From CAXXOK01 sp964584315 (lineage in GTDB: Bacteria; Bacillota; Clostridia; Christensenellales; Aristaeellaceae): 64,000 bases of DNA. Position numbers and translations under genes: made by a program. The stretch is taken from the NCBI GenBank assembly GCA_964584315.1, contig CAZOZO010000001.1, positions 84,225-148,224 on the forward strand, read 5' to 3'. Shown here in pieces: positions 35,517 to 44,534 of this stretch (positions are counted from its first letter, which is position 1; every line of letters starts with the position of its first letter). The notes beneath the pieces were generated by a model, which saw nothing but the letters and a program-made list of their open reading frames with translations, searched no databases and had not been told where the DNA came from.

Positions 35517-36854
35517 ATGTTCTCCAAGATCCTGATTGCCAACCGTGGCGAGATTGCCATCCGCGTGATCCGCGCCTGCAAGGAGATGGGCGTGGCGACC
35601 GTCGCCGTGTTTTCGGAGGCGGACAAGAACGCGTTGCACGTTTCCCTCGCGGACGAGAGCTACTGCATCGGCCCGGCGCCTACCGCAAAGAGTTACCTGA
35701 ACATGTCGGCGATCATCACGGTTGCCAAGGGGTGCGGCGTGCAGGCCATCCATCCCGGTTATGGGCTGCTTTCCGAAAACGCGACGTTCGCGGCCCTGTG
35801 CGAGCAAAACGGCATCCGCTTCATCGGCGCGCCGTGCGAAGTGATGGAGAAGATGGGCGACAAGGACGCGGCGCGGCGCACAATGCGCGCGGCGGGCGTG
35901 CCGGTCATCCCCGGATGCGATCTGGTGCCTACCGTGGAGGATGCGCTGCGCGAGGCTGAGGGGATCGGCTACCCGCTGCTGCTCAAGGCTCGCGCGGGCG
36001 GCGGCGGCCGCGGCATCCGGCGCGTCAACGCGCGCGACGAGCTGGCGCCCGCCTTTTTGAGCGCGAGCGCCGAGGCGCAAAGCGCCTTTGGCGACGGCGC
36101 GCTGTACATGGAAAAGCTGCTGGAAAACGTGAAGCATATCGAGATGCAGCTGCTCTGTGACAAACACGGCAACGTGCTGTGCCTGGGCGAGCGCGACTGC
36201 TCCATGCAGCGCAAGAACCAGAAGATTTTGGAGGAGAGCCCCGCAGTATGCGTATCGCCGGAACTGCGGGAGAAGCTGACCGACGCCACCGTGCGGGCGG
36301 CCAAGACCGTAGGCTACATCGGCGCGGGCACCATCGAGTACCTGCTTACCGCGGACGGGCAATTCTACTTCATGGAGATGAACACCCGCCTGCAGGTGGA
36401 GCACCCCGTAACCGAGATGGTGACGGGCGTGGACTTGGTGAAGTGGCAGATCCGCATTGAGAATGGGCAGGAGCTGACCGTGAAGCAGGAGGATGTGCGC
36501 GTCGAAAGCCACGCCATCGAATGCCGCATCAACGCAGAGGACACGGCGCACAACTTCAGGCCCAGCTGCGGCACCATCAGCCTGCTGCATGTGCCCGGCG
36601 GCCCGTGGGTGCGCTTTGACACCGCGCTCTATCAGGGCTACACCATCCCCCCGTTTTACGACAGCATGATCGCCAAGCTGATCGTGTGCGCCCGTACCCG
36701 TGCCGAAGCCATCCGCAAGATGCAGGCAGCCCTGTGCGAGATGGTGGTGGAGGGTGTGGAGCACAACGCGGCCATGCACATTGACCTGCTGGGCGAGCCC
36801 GCCTTCGTGGAGGGCACCTATACGACCGACTACCTCTCAAAGCGAAACCAGTAG
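35517..36854 (+). CDS. accC: Biotin carboxylase subunit of acetyl-CoA carboxylase
   Basis: This 445-residue ATP-grasp enzyme carboxylates biotin on AccB with bicarbonate and ATP. Motifs are ANRGEIAIRVIRACKEMG at the N-terminus, the glycine loop KARAGGGGRGIRRV, and EMNTRLQVEHPVTEMVTG with the catalytic Glu and Arg. AAGGAGG precedes the ATG. The 151-base gap from fabZ is GC-rich and shows nothing else. Confidence 0.97.
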   Translation: MFSKILIANRGEIAIRVIRACKEMGVATVAVFSEADKNALHVSLADESYCIGPAPTAKSYLNMSAIITVAKGCGVQAIHPGYGLLSENATFAALCEQNGIRFIGAPCEVMEKMGDKDAARRTMRAAGVPVIPGCDLVPTVEDALREAEGIGYPLLLKARAGGGGRGIRRVNARDELAPAFLSASAEAQSAFGDGALYMEKLLENVKHIEMQLLCDKHGNVLCLGERDCSMQRKNQKILEESPAVCVSPELREKLTDATVRAAKTVGYIGAGTIEYLLTADGQFYFMEMNTRLQVEHPVTEMVTGVDLVKWQIRIENGQELTVKQEDVRVESHAIECRINAEDTAHNFRPSCGTISLLHVPGGPWVRFDTALYQGYTIPPFYDSMIAKLIVCARTRAEAIRKMQAALCEMVVEGVEHNAAMHIDLLGEPAFVEGTYTTDYLSKRNQ

Positions 36855-36861
36855 GAGCTGA

Positions 36862-37737
36862 ATGCGTTTGATCAGCAAGGAACTGTTCAAGAAGCCCAAC
36901 AACCGGCTGGAGGGCGAACAGGAGCACCCCGTTGCCGCCGCCGCGCCGGAGGCCGACATCAGAATGGCTGAGTGCCAGGAGTGCAAGGCACAGGCAGTGG
37001 CCGCGCAGTTGCCCGCGATGGACTATGTGTGCCCGCGCTGCGGCGCGCAATATTCTATCAGCGCGCGCGAGCGTGTGCTTTGGCTGACGGATGAAGGCAG
37101 CTTTCAGGAACTGGACGCGGGCCTTGTGCCAATGGATCGCCTGCGCTTTCCCGCTTATGCGGAAAAACTCAAGCGTGCCCAGCAGGACAGCGGCGAGCCG
37201 GAGGGCGTGGTCACGGGTGTGGCGACCATCGGCGGCCAGCCCTGCGCGATTTTCTCGATGAACCCGATGTTCATCATGGGTTCGATGGGCGCGGTGGTGG
37301 GGGAGAAGATCACCCGCCTGTTCGAGTACGCAGCGGAGCAGGGCCTGCCTGTCGTGGGCTACACCGTGAGCGGTGGGGCGCGCATTCAGGAGGGCATGTT
37401 CAGCCTGATGCAGATGGCCAAGACCAGCGGCGCGGTGCTGCGGCACAGCGAAGCGGGGCTGCTCTATGTGGCGGTGCTCACCAACCCGACTACCGGCGGC
37501 GTGGTGGCTTCCTTCGCGATGGAGGCGGACGTGATCCTGGCCGAGCCCAAAGCCCTGATTGGCTTTGCAGGCCCGCGCGTGATCGAGCAGACCATGCGCC
37601 AGAAGTTGCCTGAGGGCTTCCAGCGCGCGGAGTTTTTGCTGAAAAAAGGCTTTATCGACCGCATCGTGGAGCGCGGCGCGCAAAAGCGTGAGCTCACGCT
37701 GCTGCTGCAAATGCACCATAGGGAGGGTTGCCTGTGA
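36862..37737 (+). CDS. accD: Acetyl-CoA carboxylase carboxyltransferase beta subunit
   Basis: This 291-residue subunit transfers the carboxyl group to acetyl-CoA with AccA. The zinc ribbon near residues 38-60 has two cysteine pairs (CQEC and CPRC). The crotonase-fold body has GSMGAVVGEKITRLFEYA and SGGARIQEGMFSLMQMAK. The N-terminal 35 residues are more variable than usual. Its stop overlaps the accA start. Confidence 0.96.
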   Translation: MRLISKELFKKPNNRLEGEQEHPVAAAAPEADIRMAECQECKAQAVAAQLPAMDYVCPRCGAQYSISARERVLWLTDEGSFQELDAGLVPMDRLRFPAYAEKLKRAQQDSGEPEGVVTGVATIGGQPCAIFSMNPMFIMGSMGAVVGEKITRLFEYAAEQGLPVVGYTVSGGARIQEGMFSLMQMAKTSGAVLRHSEAGLLYVAVLTNPTTGGVVASFAMEADVILAEPKALIGFAGPRVIEQTMRQKLPEGFQRAEFLLKKGFIDRIVERGAQKRELTLLLQMHHREGCL

Positions 37738-38519
37738 CCACGGCATACGAGCGGGTGCAGGCCGCCCGCCAGAAGGGCCGCCCCACGGCCATGTACTATA
37801 TCCAGCGAGTGTTTGACGATTTTTTGGAGATGCACGGCGACCGCCGGTTTGCGGACGACGCGGCCATCGTGGCGGGCGTGGCGACGCTGGGCGGCCTGCC
37901 GGTCACGGTGGTAGGGATTGAGAAGGGTGTTTTGACCGAGGAGAAGATCGCGCGCAACTTTGGCTCCGCACACCCTGAAGGCTACCGCAAGGCTTTGCGC
38001 CTGATGAAACAGGCGGAGAAGTTCGGCCGCCCTGTAGTGTGCCTGATCGACACCTCCGGCGCATTTTGCGGCATCGGCGCGGAGGAGCGCGGGCAGGGGC
38101 TCGCCATCGCAGAAAACCTGATGGCGATGATGGGGCTCAAGGTGCCGGTCGTCTCGCTGGTGATCGGCGAGGGCGGCAGCGGCGGCGCGCTGGCGCTGGG
38201 CGTGGCTGACCGGGTGTGGATGTTGGAGAACGCCGTGTACTCGGTCATATCGCCCGAAGGCGCGGCCAGCATCGTGTGGAAGGACGCAGCCAAGGCCGCC
38301 GATGCCAGCGAGGCGCTCAAGCTGACCGCTGCCGATCTGTTGGGCTTTGGCATGGTGGAGCGCGTGTTCCCCGAGGAGAACGGCGATTTTGAGCGCCTGT
38401 GCGACACGTTGCGCACGGCGCTGGCCGATGAACTGAAAGCGCTTTCAGCCTTGCCTGTGGGCGAGCTGACCGAGCGCCGGTACCAGAAATTCCGCAGGAT
38501 CGGAGGTGACGGGGCATGA
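37734..38519 (+). CDS. accA: Acetyl-CoA carboxylase carboxyltransferase alpha subunit
   Basis: This 261-residue partner of AccD has the body motifs GDRRFADDAAIVAGVA, NFGSAHPEGYRKALRLM, IDTSGAFCGIGAEERGQG and GEGGSGGALALG. It is a short AccA without the long N-terminal helix of enterobacterial forms, as in other Clostridia. I chose the GTG at 37734, which overlaps the accD stop (GTGA) and has GGGAGGG 6 bases before it. A TTG at 37728 directly abuts that site and is unlikely. Confidence 0.95.
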   Translation: MTTAYERVQAARQKGRPTAMYYIQRVFDDFLEMHGDRRFADDAAIVAGVATLGGLPVTVVGIEKGVLTEEKIARNFGSAHPEGYRKALRLMKQAEKFGRPVVCLIDTSGAFCGIGAEERGQGLAIAENLMAMMGLKVPVVSLVIGEGGSGGALALGVADRVWMLENAVYSVISPEGAASIVWKDAAKAADASEALKLTAADLLGFGMVERVFPEENGDFERLCDTLRTALADELKALSALPVGELTERRYQKFRRIGGDGA

Positions 38520-39412
38520 TCGCGATCATGGTGGACAGTGCAGCGGGCATCAGCAGGCAGGAAGCAGAGCAGCTGGGCGCGCATTACGTGCCCATGACCT
38601 ATACCGTGGATCGCCAGCAGTTCGTTGAGCACTACATCGGCGAAAACGGTCAGTTTGAGCCCTTTATCGAGCGACCGGACGTGGAGCGCCGCACCAGCCA
38701 GACGACCACGGTGGCCTTTGTGGCGGCTTTTGAGCACCAGCTGGCCAAGGGGCGGCAGGTGCTGTGTATCACCATCTCCTCGCGCCTGTCCGGCACCTAT
38801 GCAAACGCCGTGATGGCCGCCAAAGAGGTGAACGAGGACGAGATCAAGGTGCTGGACAGCCGCAACTGCGCGGGCGGCATCTACTTTTTGATCCAGCACG
38901 CACAGGAACTGATCGCCCAGGGGTTGAGCCTGTGCGAGGTGGTGGAGCGGCTGGCGGCGGATCGCAAACGCATCCACAACGTGTTTACCGTAAACGACAT
39001 GACCAACCTTCGCAAGAGCGGCAGGCTGGGCGTGGTGCGCCTGAGCGTGAGCACCATTTTGAACCTGCGGCCCATACTGCGGCTGGAAAACGGCTCCGTT
39101 TTCAGCCAGAGCGTGGCGCGCGGCAACCACGAGCAGCTGCGGATGCTGGCGGAGAGCGTACCGCTTGGCACGCGCTTCGTGGTGGTGCACAGCCGCGAGA
39201 ACAACCCGCAGCTGCCCGCGCTGCAGGAGATGTTGGTGAGCCGCCTTGGCGAAGGGCTGGAGCTGCGCATCGTTAGCCTGGGCCCGGTGCTGGCCATCCA
39301 CCTGGGGCTCACGTACCTTGGCGTGTGCTGGATGGACGAGCAGGCGGAATCCGACGCCCCCGCCGGCGCTGGTACGCCCTGCGGTGCGCCCGCCATGCCA
39401 GAGGAACCGTGA
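38516..39412 (+). CDS. DegV-family fatty-acid-binding protein (FakB-like)
   Basis: This 298-residue protein has the two-domain DegV fold: MIAIMVDSAAGIS at the N-terminus, the ligand-site segments RRTSQTTTVAF and TISSRLSGTYANA, and the conserved KSGRLG in the middle. DegV proteins bind a single fatty acid; FakB members present it to the FakA kinase for phosphorylation and uptake into phospholipid. It overlaps accA by 4 bases (ATGA) and has its own GGAGGTG site, so it is truly part of the fatty acid operon. No fakA is in the window. Whether it works with FakA or only senses or stores fatty acid is inference. Confidence 0.9.
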   Translation: MIAIMVDSAAGISRQEAEQLGAHYVPMTYTVDRQQFVEHYIGENGQFEPFIERPDVERRTSQTTTVAFVAAFEHQLAKGRQVLCITISSRLSGTYANAVMAAKEVNEDEIKVLDSRNCAGGIYFLIQHAQELIAQGLSLCEVVERLAADRKRIHNVFTVNDMTNLRKSGRLGVVRLSVSTILNLRPILRLENGSVFSQSVARGNHEQLRMLAESVPLGTRFVVVHSRENNPQLPALQEMLVSRLGEGLELRIVSLGPVLAIHLGLTYLGVCWMDEQAESDAPAGAGTPCGAPAMPEEP

Positions 39413-39789
39413 TGCTATTGGGCATCCACCATGTAGCGCTGTGGGTGAGCGACCTTGCCAAAGCAAAAGCGTTCTATGTGGACGCACTGGGCTTTGCAAT
39501 CGAGAGCGAGCATGTGCGGCCGGAGCGGGGCGACACCATTCTGAACCTGCGCATGGGGGAAATGCGGCTGGAGCTGTTCGGCGGCACGGGGCACCCGTCG
39601 CGCGCAAGCTGGCCTGAGGCGTTGGGCCTGAGGCACCTTGCGTTTCGCGTGGCGGATGTGGACGCAGCGGTCAAAGCGCTGGCTGCAAAGGGCATCGAGG
39701 CCGAGCCGGTGCGCGCGGACACGTTCACGGGCGAGCGCATGACCTTCGTGCTTGACCCAGACGGGCAACCCATCGAACTGCACGAGTAG
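39412..39789 (+). CDS. VOC (glyoxalase/bleomycin-resistance) family protein
   Basis: This 125-residue protein is made of two beta-alpha-beta-beta-beta modules. The metal-ligand positions of the glyoxalase fold are visible: His in GIHHVALWV, Glu in MRLELFGG, His in GLRHLAFRV and Glu in GQPIELHE. This suggests a metal-dependent small-molecule lyase or isomerase (glyoxalase I-like), but the substrate is unknown. It is the last gene of the fatty acid operon, just before a strong terminator. The ATG overlaps the DegV stop (GTGATG), with GAGGA before it; a GTG one codon earlier is possible. Confidence 0.88.
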   Translation: MLLGIHHVALWVSDLAKAKAFYVDALGFAIESEHVRPERGDTILNLRMGEMRLELFGGTGHPSRASWPEALGLRHLAFRVADVDAAVKALAAKGIEAEPVRADTFTGERMTFVLDPDGQPIELHE

Positions 39790-39813
39790 CAAAATGACCG
39801 AGATTCACCACGA

Positions 39814-39853
39814 CGCGCGTTGGAAGGGGTTTCCCTTCCGACGCGCGGTTTTT
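39814..39853 (+). terminator. Intrinsic terminator of the fatty acid operon
   Basis: A 15-bp stem with one G-T pair (CGCGCGTTGGAAGGG and its partner) closes a 4-base loop and is followed by GTTTTTG. Confidence 0.9.
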
Positions 39854-40345
39854 GCTGTGTATACTGGAGCTGCTGATCTTTCGGCGGTATGCAGGATGCA
39901 TGGACACGATGATTGCAACAGGTGATTGCAGACGTCAAAGCGACGCAACCGCAAGTTCACCCCAGCGTTTGAGAACGAGGGGTTTTACTTGCTAGCGCCA
40001 AGCAGCCAATCATATCCTCTTGAACCATTTTGGGCGACCTCTCACACTTCCCATTGCGGCAATCTCCCGTATGCGCTATACTGCTACCAACACTACATCT
40101 TGATAGCCATTGTTTGCAGACATGGACGACCTCGCTTGGCCACATATCAATAGGGCGGCGTTCTTGCGTAATACTGCGCAATGAAGCCAAAGCAACAAAT
40201 CACTGGGCCTGCTATTATTTTCGTCCGTTGCGCAGCAGCGCGATGGTGCTCGCATTCCCTCTCCCGTCCCTGTTCCTGCTTGACCCTTTCCATGCTTGAA
40301 CCGCCGCCCGCCACGCCGTGACCGACTTGCAGGAGGGTAAAAAGG
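39854..40345. other. Gene-free stretch before the M28 peptidase
   Basis: These 492 bases are less GC-rich than the coding DNA on both sides. No frame has a ribosome site with protein-like composition. A promoter-like pair TTGCGG (40054-40059) and TATACT (40077-40082), 17 bases apart, points toward the peptidase but would leave a leader of about 255 bases. No known riboswitch fold was recognised in that leader. Confidence 0.4.
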
Positions 40346-41374
40346 ATGTTACAGACCGTAACGCGCAGGATTCTCACCTTGGTCGTACTGCTGATGCTGG
40401 TATGCACGGGCACTGCCTTCGCGTTTGAAACGGAACAGGTGACCGGCATCGACTTTGGCGAGTATGGACAACAGGCCTATGCGTATCTCCAATACATCGA
40501 CAGCAACCTGCCGGATCGCGACTGTGTGAGCGGCGAAAACACCGCCGAGGCGCAGGAATGGATCATCGCTGAATTGGAAGCCGCAGGGTACGCGGAAGAT
40601 CAGATCGCGGTGGAGGACTTCTCGTTTGAGGATGAGGAGGGCGACGATTATACCTCGCAGAACATCATCGCAACGCTGCCGGGGCAGTCGGAGCGCCAGA
40701 TCATCGTAGGGGCGCATTACGACGGCGAGGGCGCGGGGGATAACGGCTCCGGCACCGCTCTGTTGCTGGATACGGCGTGCCGCCTCGTCCGGGGGGAAGC
40801 GCCGCCGCATACGGTGGTGTTCATCTTCTTCGGGGCGGAGGAGAACGACGGCGATGGCTCCGCCGCCTATGCCGAGGGCATGACGGACGAAGAGGTCGCA
40901 AACACGGATTTCATGATCAACATGGACTCGGTGATCTGCGGCGATTTTTGCTACCTGCACGGCGGCGTGGCTGATTTCAAGCACGAGCGCGTCACAGGGC
41001 TCAATGCCTTTGAACAGGTCTACGCGATCGGTCAGAGGCTGGGCCTTGGCCTCCACCTGAACCCGTGGACGTTTGACGACCCGGCGCCGGGTTTTGATGT
41101 GCCTGATTATCCGTCCCCCTCGGTGGGTGACTGGAGCGACCACATCTCCTTTGCGGAGCGCGGCATCGAGTATGTCTACATCGAGGCGAGCAACTGGGAG
41201 ATACCCGGCCCCGACCGCCAGTATGATGGGGACAGCGAGACAGCCGATGCGGGCCGGATCATGCATACCGATGATGATACCCTGCCCAGAATCGAGGAGC
41301 TGTTCCCGGGCCGCGCACTCTACCACTTGCAGGTGTTCTCCCTGCTGATCAATACCGTGCTGACGGAGATATGA
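40346..41374 (+). CDS. Secreted M28-family metallopeptidase (aminopeptidase-like)
   Basis: This 342-residue protein has a signal peptide ending at AFA (about residue 26). The two-zinc M28 core has GAHYDGEGAGDNGSGTALLL (His and Asp ligands), FFGAEENDGDGSAAYAEG (Glu-Glu pair), NMDSVICGD (Asp ligand) and SDHISFAERG near the end (His ligand). Such enzymes cut N-terminal amino acids from extracellular peptides. The ribosome site GCAGGAGGGTAAAAAGG is very strong. It stands alone, convergent with the hybrid kinase gene. Lack of LPXTG or membrane anchors suggests release to the medium. Confidence 0.93.
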   Translation: MLQTVTRRILTLVVLLMLVCTGTAFAFETEQVTGIDFGEYGQQAYAYLQYIDSNLPDRDCVSGENTAEAQEWIIAELEAAGYAEDQIAVEDFSFEDEEGDDYTSQNIIATLPGQSERQIIVGAHYDGEGAGDNGSGTALLLDTACRLVRGEAPPHTVVFIFFGAEENDGDGSAAYAEGMTDEEVANTDFMINMDSVICGDFCYLHGGVADFKHERVTGLNAFEQVYAIGQRLGLGLHLNPWTFDDPAPGFDVPDYPSPSVGDWSDHISFAERGIEYVYIEASNWEIPGPDRQYDGDSETADAGRIMHTDDDTLPRIEELFPGRALYHLQVFSLLINTVLTEI

Positions 41375-41430
41375 CCGCTTGGGGGTCGCAAAAGCCCTTG
41401 CGGAGCAAGAACCCGCTGCGCCAAGCTCAA

Positions 41431-41470
41431 ACCAGAGCGAGACCTGCCGATCGGCAGGCCCCGCTCTGGT
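41431..41470. terminator. Bidirectional hairpin between the M28 peptidase and the hybrid kinase
   Basis: ACCAGAGCG and its exact complement enclose a second perfect stem CCTGCC-GATC-GGCAGG, separated by a 3x3 internal loop. It lies between converging genes. T-rich sequence is short on both sides, so strength is uncertain. Confidence 0.55.
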
Positions 41471-41502
41471 ATGTGCATCATATTGGCCCGGGGCTTGGCA
41501 TT

Positions 41503-44500
41503 TCAGGGTTTTCGGTTTGCCAGCGCATCTATCTCCCGCATGGCTTGGCTCAAAAGCGACTGGAACCGCTCATGCTCCTCGTGCACAACATCTGTATCGC
41601 TTGCCTGCAACGCTTTTTGCAGCCTTTCGGCACACACGGCAAGTTGCATGGCCCCAATGCTGCCGGAGCTGCTCTTGACCTTGTGCACGGTCTGCGCAGC
41701 CTGGACAAAATCATTCGCGTCGATCTGCGCTTGCAACTGCTCTCCTGTCTGTCGGTTCTCGCTCAGGTACGCCTGCAATATCGCCACGTAAAGGCTCTCG
41801 TCGATGCCAAGCTGCCGCATCGCCCGTGCGCTGTCCACCACGGGCGCATTGTCCTGCGACGCAGCCAGCGGAGCGTCCGCCGGGCCGGCCGTTTCAGCGG
41901 CTTCCATTTTTCCGGAAGGCCTGTCCACAGCCGCTGCCGGCGGCGGCTCGACCGCTGCTGCGGGGGTCGGGTTGCTCTCGCGACAGGGCTTCCCTTTCAG
42001 CGCCTCCAGAATGGTGCGGATGAAGGCCTCGGGTTCAAACGGCTTGCTCACGTAATAGTCGATACCGTGGCTCTTGCACTTCTCCTCCACGCCCACCACC
42101 GCGTCCGCAGTCATCGCGATGATGGGGATGCTTTGATCTGTTTGGCGGATCAGGTCGGTCGCCGTGTATCCGTCCATCACCGGCATATGGATGTCCATGA
42201 GGATCAGGTCGATCGACTCGCGGTGGGCGCTGAAAAAATCATAGCCCTCCTGTCCGTTGCCCGCCATGGAGATGACAAAGCCCGCCGAGGATAAAATGCT
42301 CTGCGCGATAAACTGATTGGTCTTGTTGTCCTCAACCAGCAGGATGTGGTAGGGGCAGGGCGCCACAGGGGCTTCCTCCACAGCCTCGGCATTTCCTTTT
42401 CGGGGCGGGTCGATGCGGAACAGTTCCACGATGCCGTTATACAGCGTGGAGGGAACGATGGGCTTGGTGAAGCCGAAATCGATGCCGCAGGCGGCGATAT
42501 TCTCCAGCAGATCCTCGCGCGTCATGGGCACCATGAGCATACACTTGGCGCTGCGCGGGAAGTACATGGCTTTGCGGATCCGCTCCAGAAAGGCGATACC
42601 GCCGTCCTGCGGGGTCAGGTAATCCACGATCAACAAATTGTATGGCGCATCGCTCTCGAGCGCCGCTTTGCGCATGATCTGCACAGCCTGTGCCTCGTCT
42701 GCGGTAACACGGTGCTCGATGCCGAACGCTTTCAGATAATCGCCCAGCGTGTTGCGGGAGTTTTCGCTGGCGTCCAGCACCAAGGCGCGTACCGTGCGGA
42801 AGCAATCCGCCGCCATTTTTTGCGAATCAAACGGCATCTGGTTGGGGTCGGCTTCCAGCGATAGCCGCACCGTGAAGACGGAGCCCTTGCCAAGCTCGCT
42901 CTGCACATCGATCTGGCCGCCCATCAGCTCCGTCAGGCTCTTGACAATCGACAGGCCAAGCCCTGTGCCGCCAAACCGGCGGCTGATGCTCGAATCGCCC
43001 TGGTCGAAGGGCACGAACAGCCGCTTGGTCTGCTCCTCACCCATACCGATGCCCGTATCCTGCACGCTGAACGTGACGACGTATTTGAGATCGCTCCGGC
43101 TTTGCGAGTTTATCGTGAGCGTGACGCTGCCGCGCTCGGTAAACTTGACCGCATTGTTCACAAGGTTGAGCAGCACCTGCTCAATGCGCGTGGGATCGCC
43201 CATGAAGAGCGTTGGCATGTCAGGCGCTTTGCGGATGAAAAACTCGATCTCCTTCTCCTCCACTTTAACGGAGATGATGTTGGTGATGCGTTGCAACAGC
43301 TTGTCCAGATCGAAGGAGATCCTTTCGATCTCGATCTTGCCCGATTCGATCTTGGAAAAATCAAGGATGTCGTTGATGATGCTGAGCATGTTGCGCGCGG
43401 ATTGATTCAGCTTTTCCAGATAGTTGCCCTGCGTGGCGGTCAGCCCCGTTTTTTTGATCAGGTAGGCCATGCCCATGATGGCGCTCAGCGGCGTGCGTAT
43501 CTCGTGGGACATGCGCGCTAAAAACAGCGATTTGACCTGATTGGCCTGTTCCGCCTCGGTTTTGGCCGCGCTGGCTTCCTCCTGCGCCTTTTTTCGGCGC
43601 GCGACCTCCTTACGCAAGCGCAGTATCCAGTAAAGCGACACCGTCCACACCAGCGCAACAAGCCCGCCGACGATCAACAGCGTCTGGATCAGCGCGGAGT
43701 AGTCCGTATCTGCCTGAATGGATATCCATTTGTTGCTGATGGCGATGCGTTCTTCCTGCTTTATACTGCCCAGCGCCTTGTTAAGGATGCCCACCAGCAC
43801 CGGCCAATCGCTACGCACAGCGAAGTACAGCTGCTGCGGCTGCTGCGAGCTGATGGTGATATAGCGCAGGTTGGTGATGCCATACTTTTTGATCAGGTAG
43901 CTGGAGGTGCTCAGGTTGCCCACAAAGGCGATCTCGGTGCCGTCCGATACGGCCTGCAGCGCCTCCTCCACGGTGGTGTACAGGGCCAGCGATATGGTTG
44001 GGTAGTCCATTAGGAAGCTGTGGTGCGAGCTATTCACCTGCACGGCCACGCGCCTGCCCTTAAGATCGTCGAATGATTTGATCTGCCTGGTGTTTTCATT
44101 GATGAAAATGACCCGCTGGAAGGTGTAATACCCTTGTGAGAACAGGAAGTACTTCTCCCGCTCTGCCGTTTTGGCCACGCAGGGCAGCACATCCAGCTGC
44201 CTGCCTACGGCCTTCTCGTATGCCTGCGTCCAGGTCAGCCCTTTTGCCACTGTCATTTGGAGGCCTGTCGCCTTGGCGATCAGCGCGATATAATCCGCCG
44301 CGATACCCTTGTAGATACCGTCGGTGTCGAAGAACTCATACGGGATGAACGCAGGGTCGACACCCAGACGGATCTCCGGGTGCGCGGCCATGAAGTCCAG
44401 TTCCTCCTGCGACCAGACGATGCCGCCGGATGCCCTCGCTGCGGGCGCTGTGCCAAGGGAGAGGCACAGCAGGCACAGAAGGAGCAGCAGAAAGCGTGCG

Positions 44501-44532
44501 CATTCCGTTCCTTTCGTCCTCATGATCATCAC
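41503..44532 (-). CDS. BvgS/EvgS-like hybrid sensor histidine kinase with binding-protein input domain
   Basis: This 1009-residue phosphorelay kinase has a signal peptide (about 1-34), an extracellular bacterial solute-binding family 3 domain (about 38-272, EIRLGVDPAFIPYEFFD), one membrane helix (281-304), a short coiled linker, then HisKA with His343 in ARMSHEIRTPLS and an ATPase domain (GTGLGLSIVKSL). Two receiver domains follow: the first (about 578-700) has the phospho-Asp in LIVDYLTP but lacks the usual N-terminal acidic pair; the second (about 727-845, ILLVEDNKTN, ILMDIHMP) is normal. An HPt domain ends it (VHKVKSSSGSIGA). It is 2 bases from the HD-GYP regulator gene, its likely phosphorelay partner. 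Confidence 0.95.
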   Translation of the reverse strand: MMIMRTKGTECARFLLLLLCLLCLSLGTAPAARASGGIVWSQEELDFMAAHPEIRLGVDPAFIPYEFFDTDGIYKGIAADYIALIAKATGLQMTVAKGLTWTQAYEKAVGRQLDVLPCVAKTAEREKYFLFSQGYYTFQRVIFINENTRQIKSFDDLKGRRVAVQVNSSHHSFLMDYPTISLALYTTVEEALQAVSDGTEIAFVGNLSTSSYLIKKYGITNLRYITISSQQPQQLYFAVRSDWPVLVGILNKALGSIKQEERIAISNKWISIQADTDYSALIQTLLIVGGLVALVWTVSLYWILRLRKEVARRKKAQEEASAAKTEAEQANQVKSLFLARMSHEIRTPLSAIMGMAYLIKKTGLTATQGNYLEKLNQSARNMLSIINDILDFSKIESGKIEIERISFDLDKLLQRITNIISVKVEEKEIEFFIRKAPDMPTLFMGDPTRIEQVLLNLVNNAVKFTERGSVTLTINSQSRSDLKYVVTFSVQDTGIGMGEEQTKRLFVPFDQGDSSISRRFGGTGLGLSIVKSLTELMGGQIDVQSELGKGSVFTVRLSLEADPNQMPFDSQKMAADCFRTVRALVLDASENSRNTLGDYLKAFGIEHRVTADEAQAVQIMRKAALESDAPYNLLIVDYLTPQDGGIAFLERIRKAMYFPRSAKCMLMVPMTREDLLENIAACGIDFGFTKPIVPSTLYNGIVELFRIDPPRKGNAEAVEEAPVAPCPYHILLVEDNKTNQFIAQSILSSAGFVISMAGNGQEGYDFFSAHRESIDLILMDIHMPVMDGYTATDLIRQTDQSIPIIAMTADAVVGVEEKCKSHGIDYYVSKPFEPEAFIRTILEALKGKPCRESNPTPAAAVEPPPAAAVDRPSGKMEAAETAGPADAPLAASQDNAPVVDSARAMRQLGIDESLYVAILQAYLSENRQTGEQLQAQIDANDFVQAAQTVHKVKSSSGSIGAMQLAVCAERLQKALQASDTDVVHEEHERFQSLLSQAMREIDALANRKP

Positions 44533-44534
44533 CC

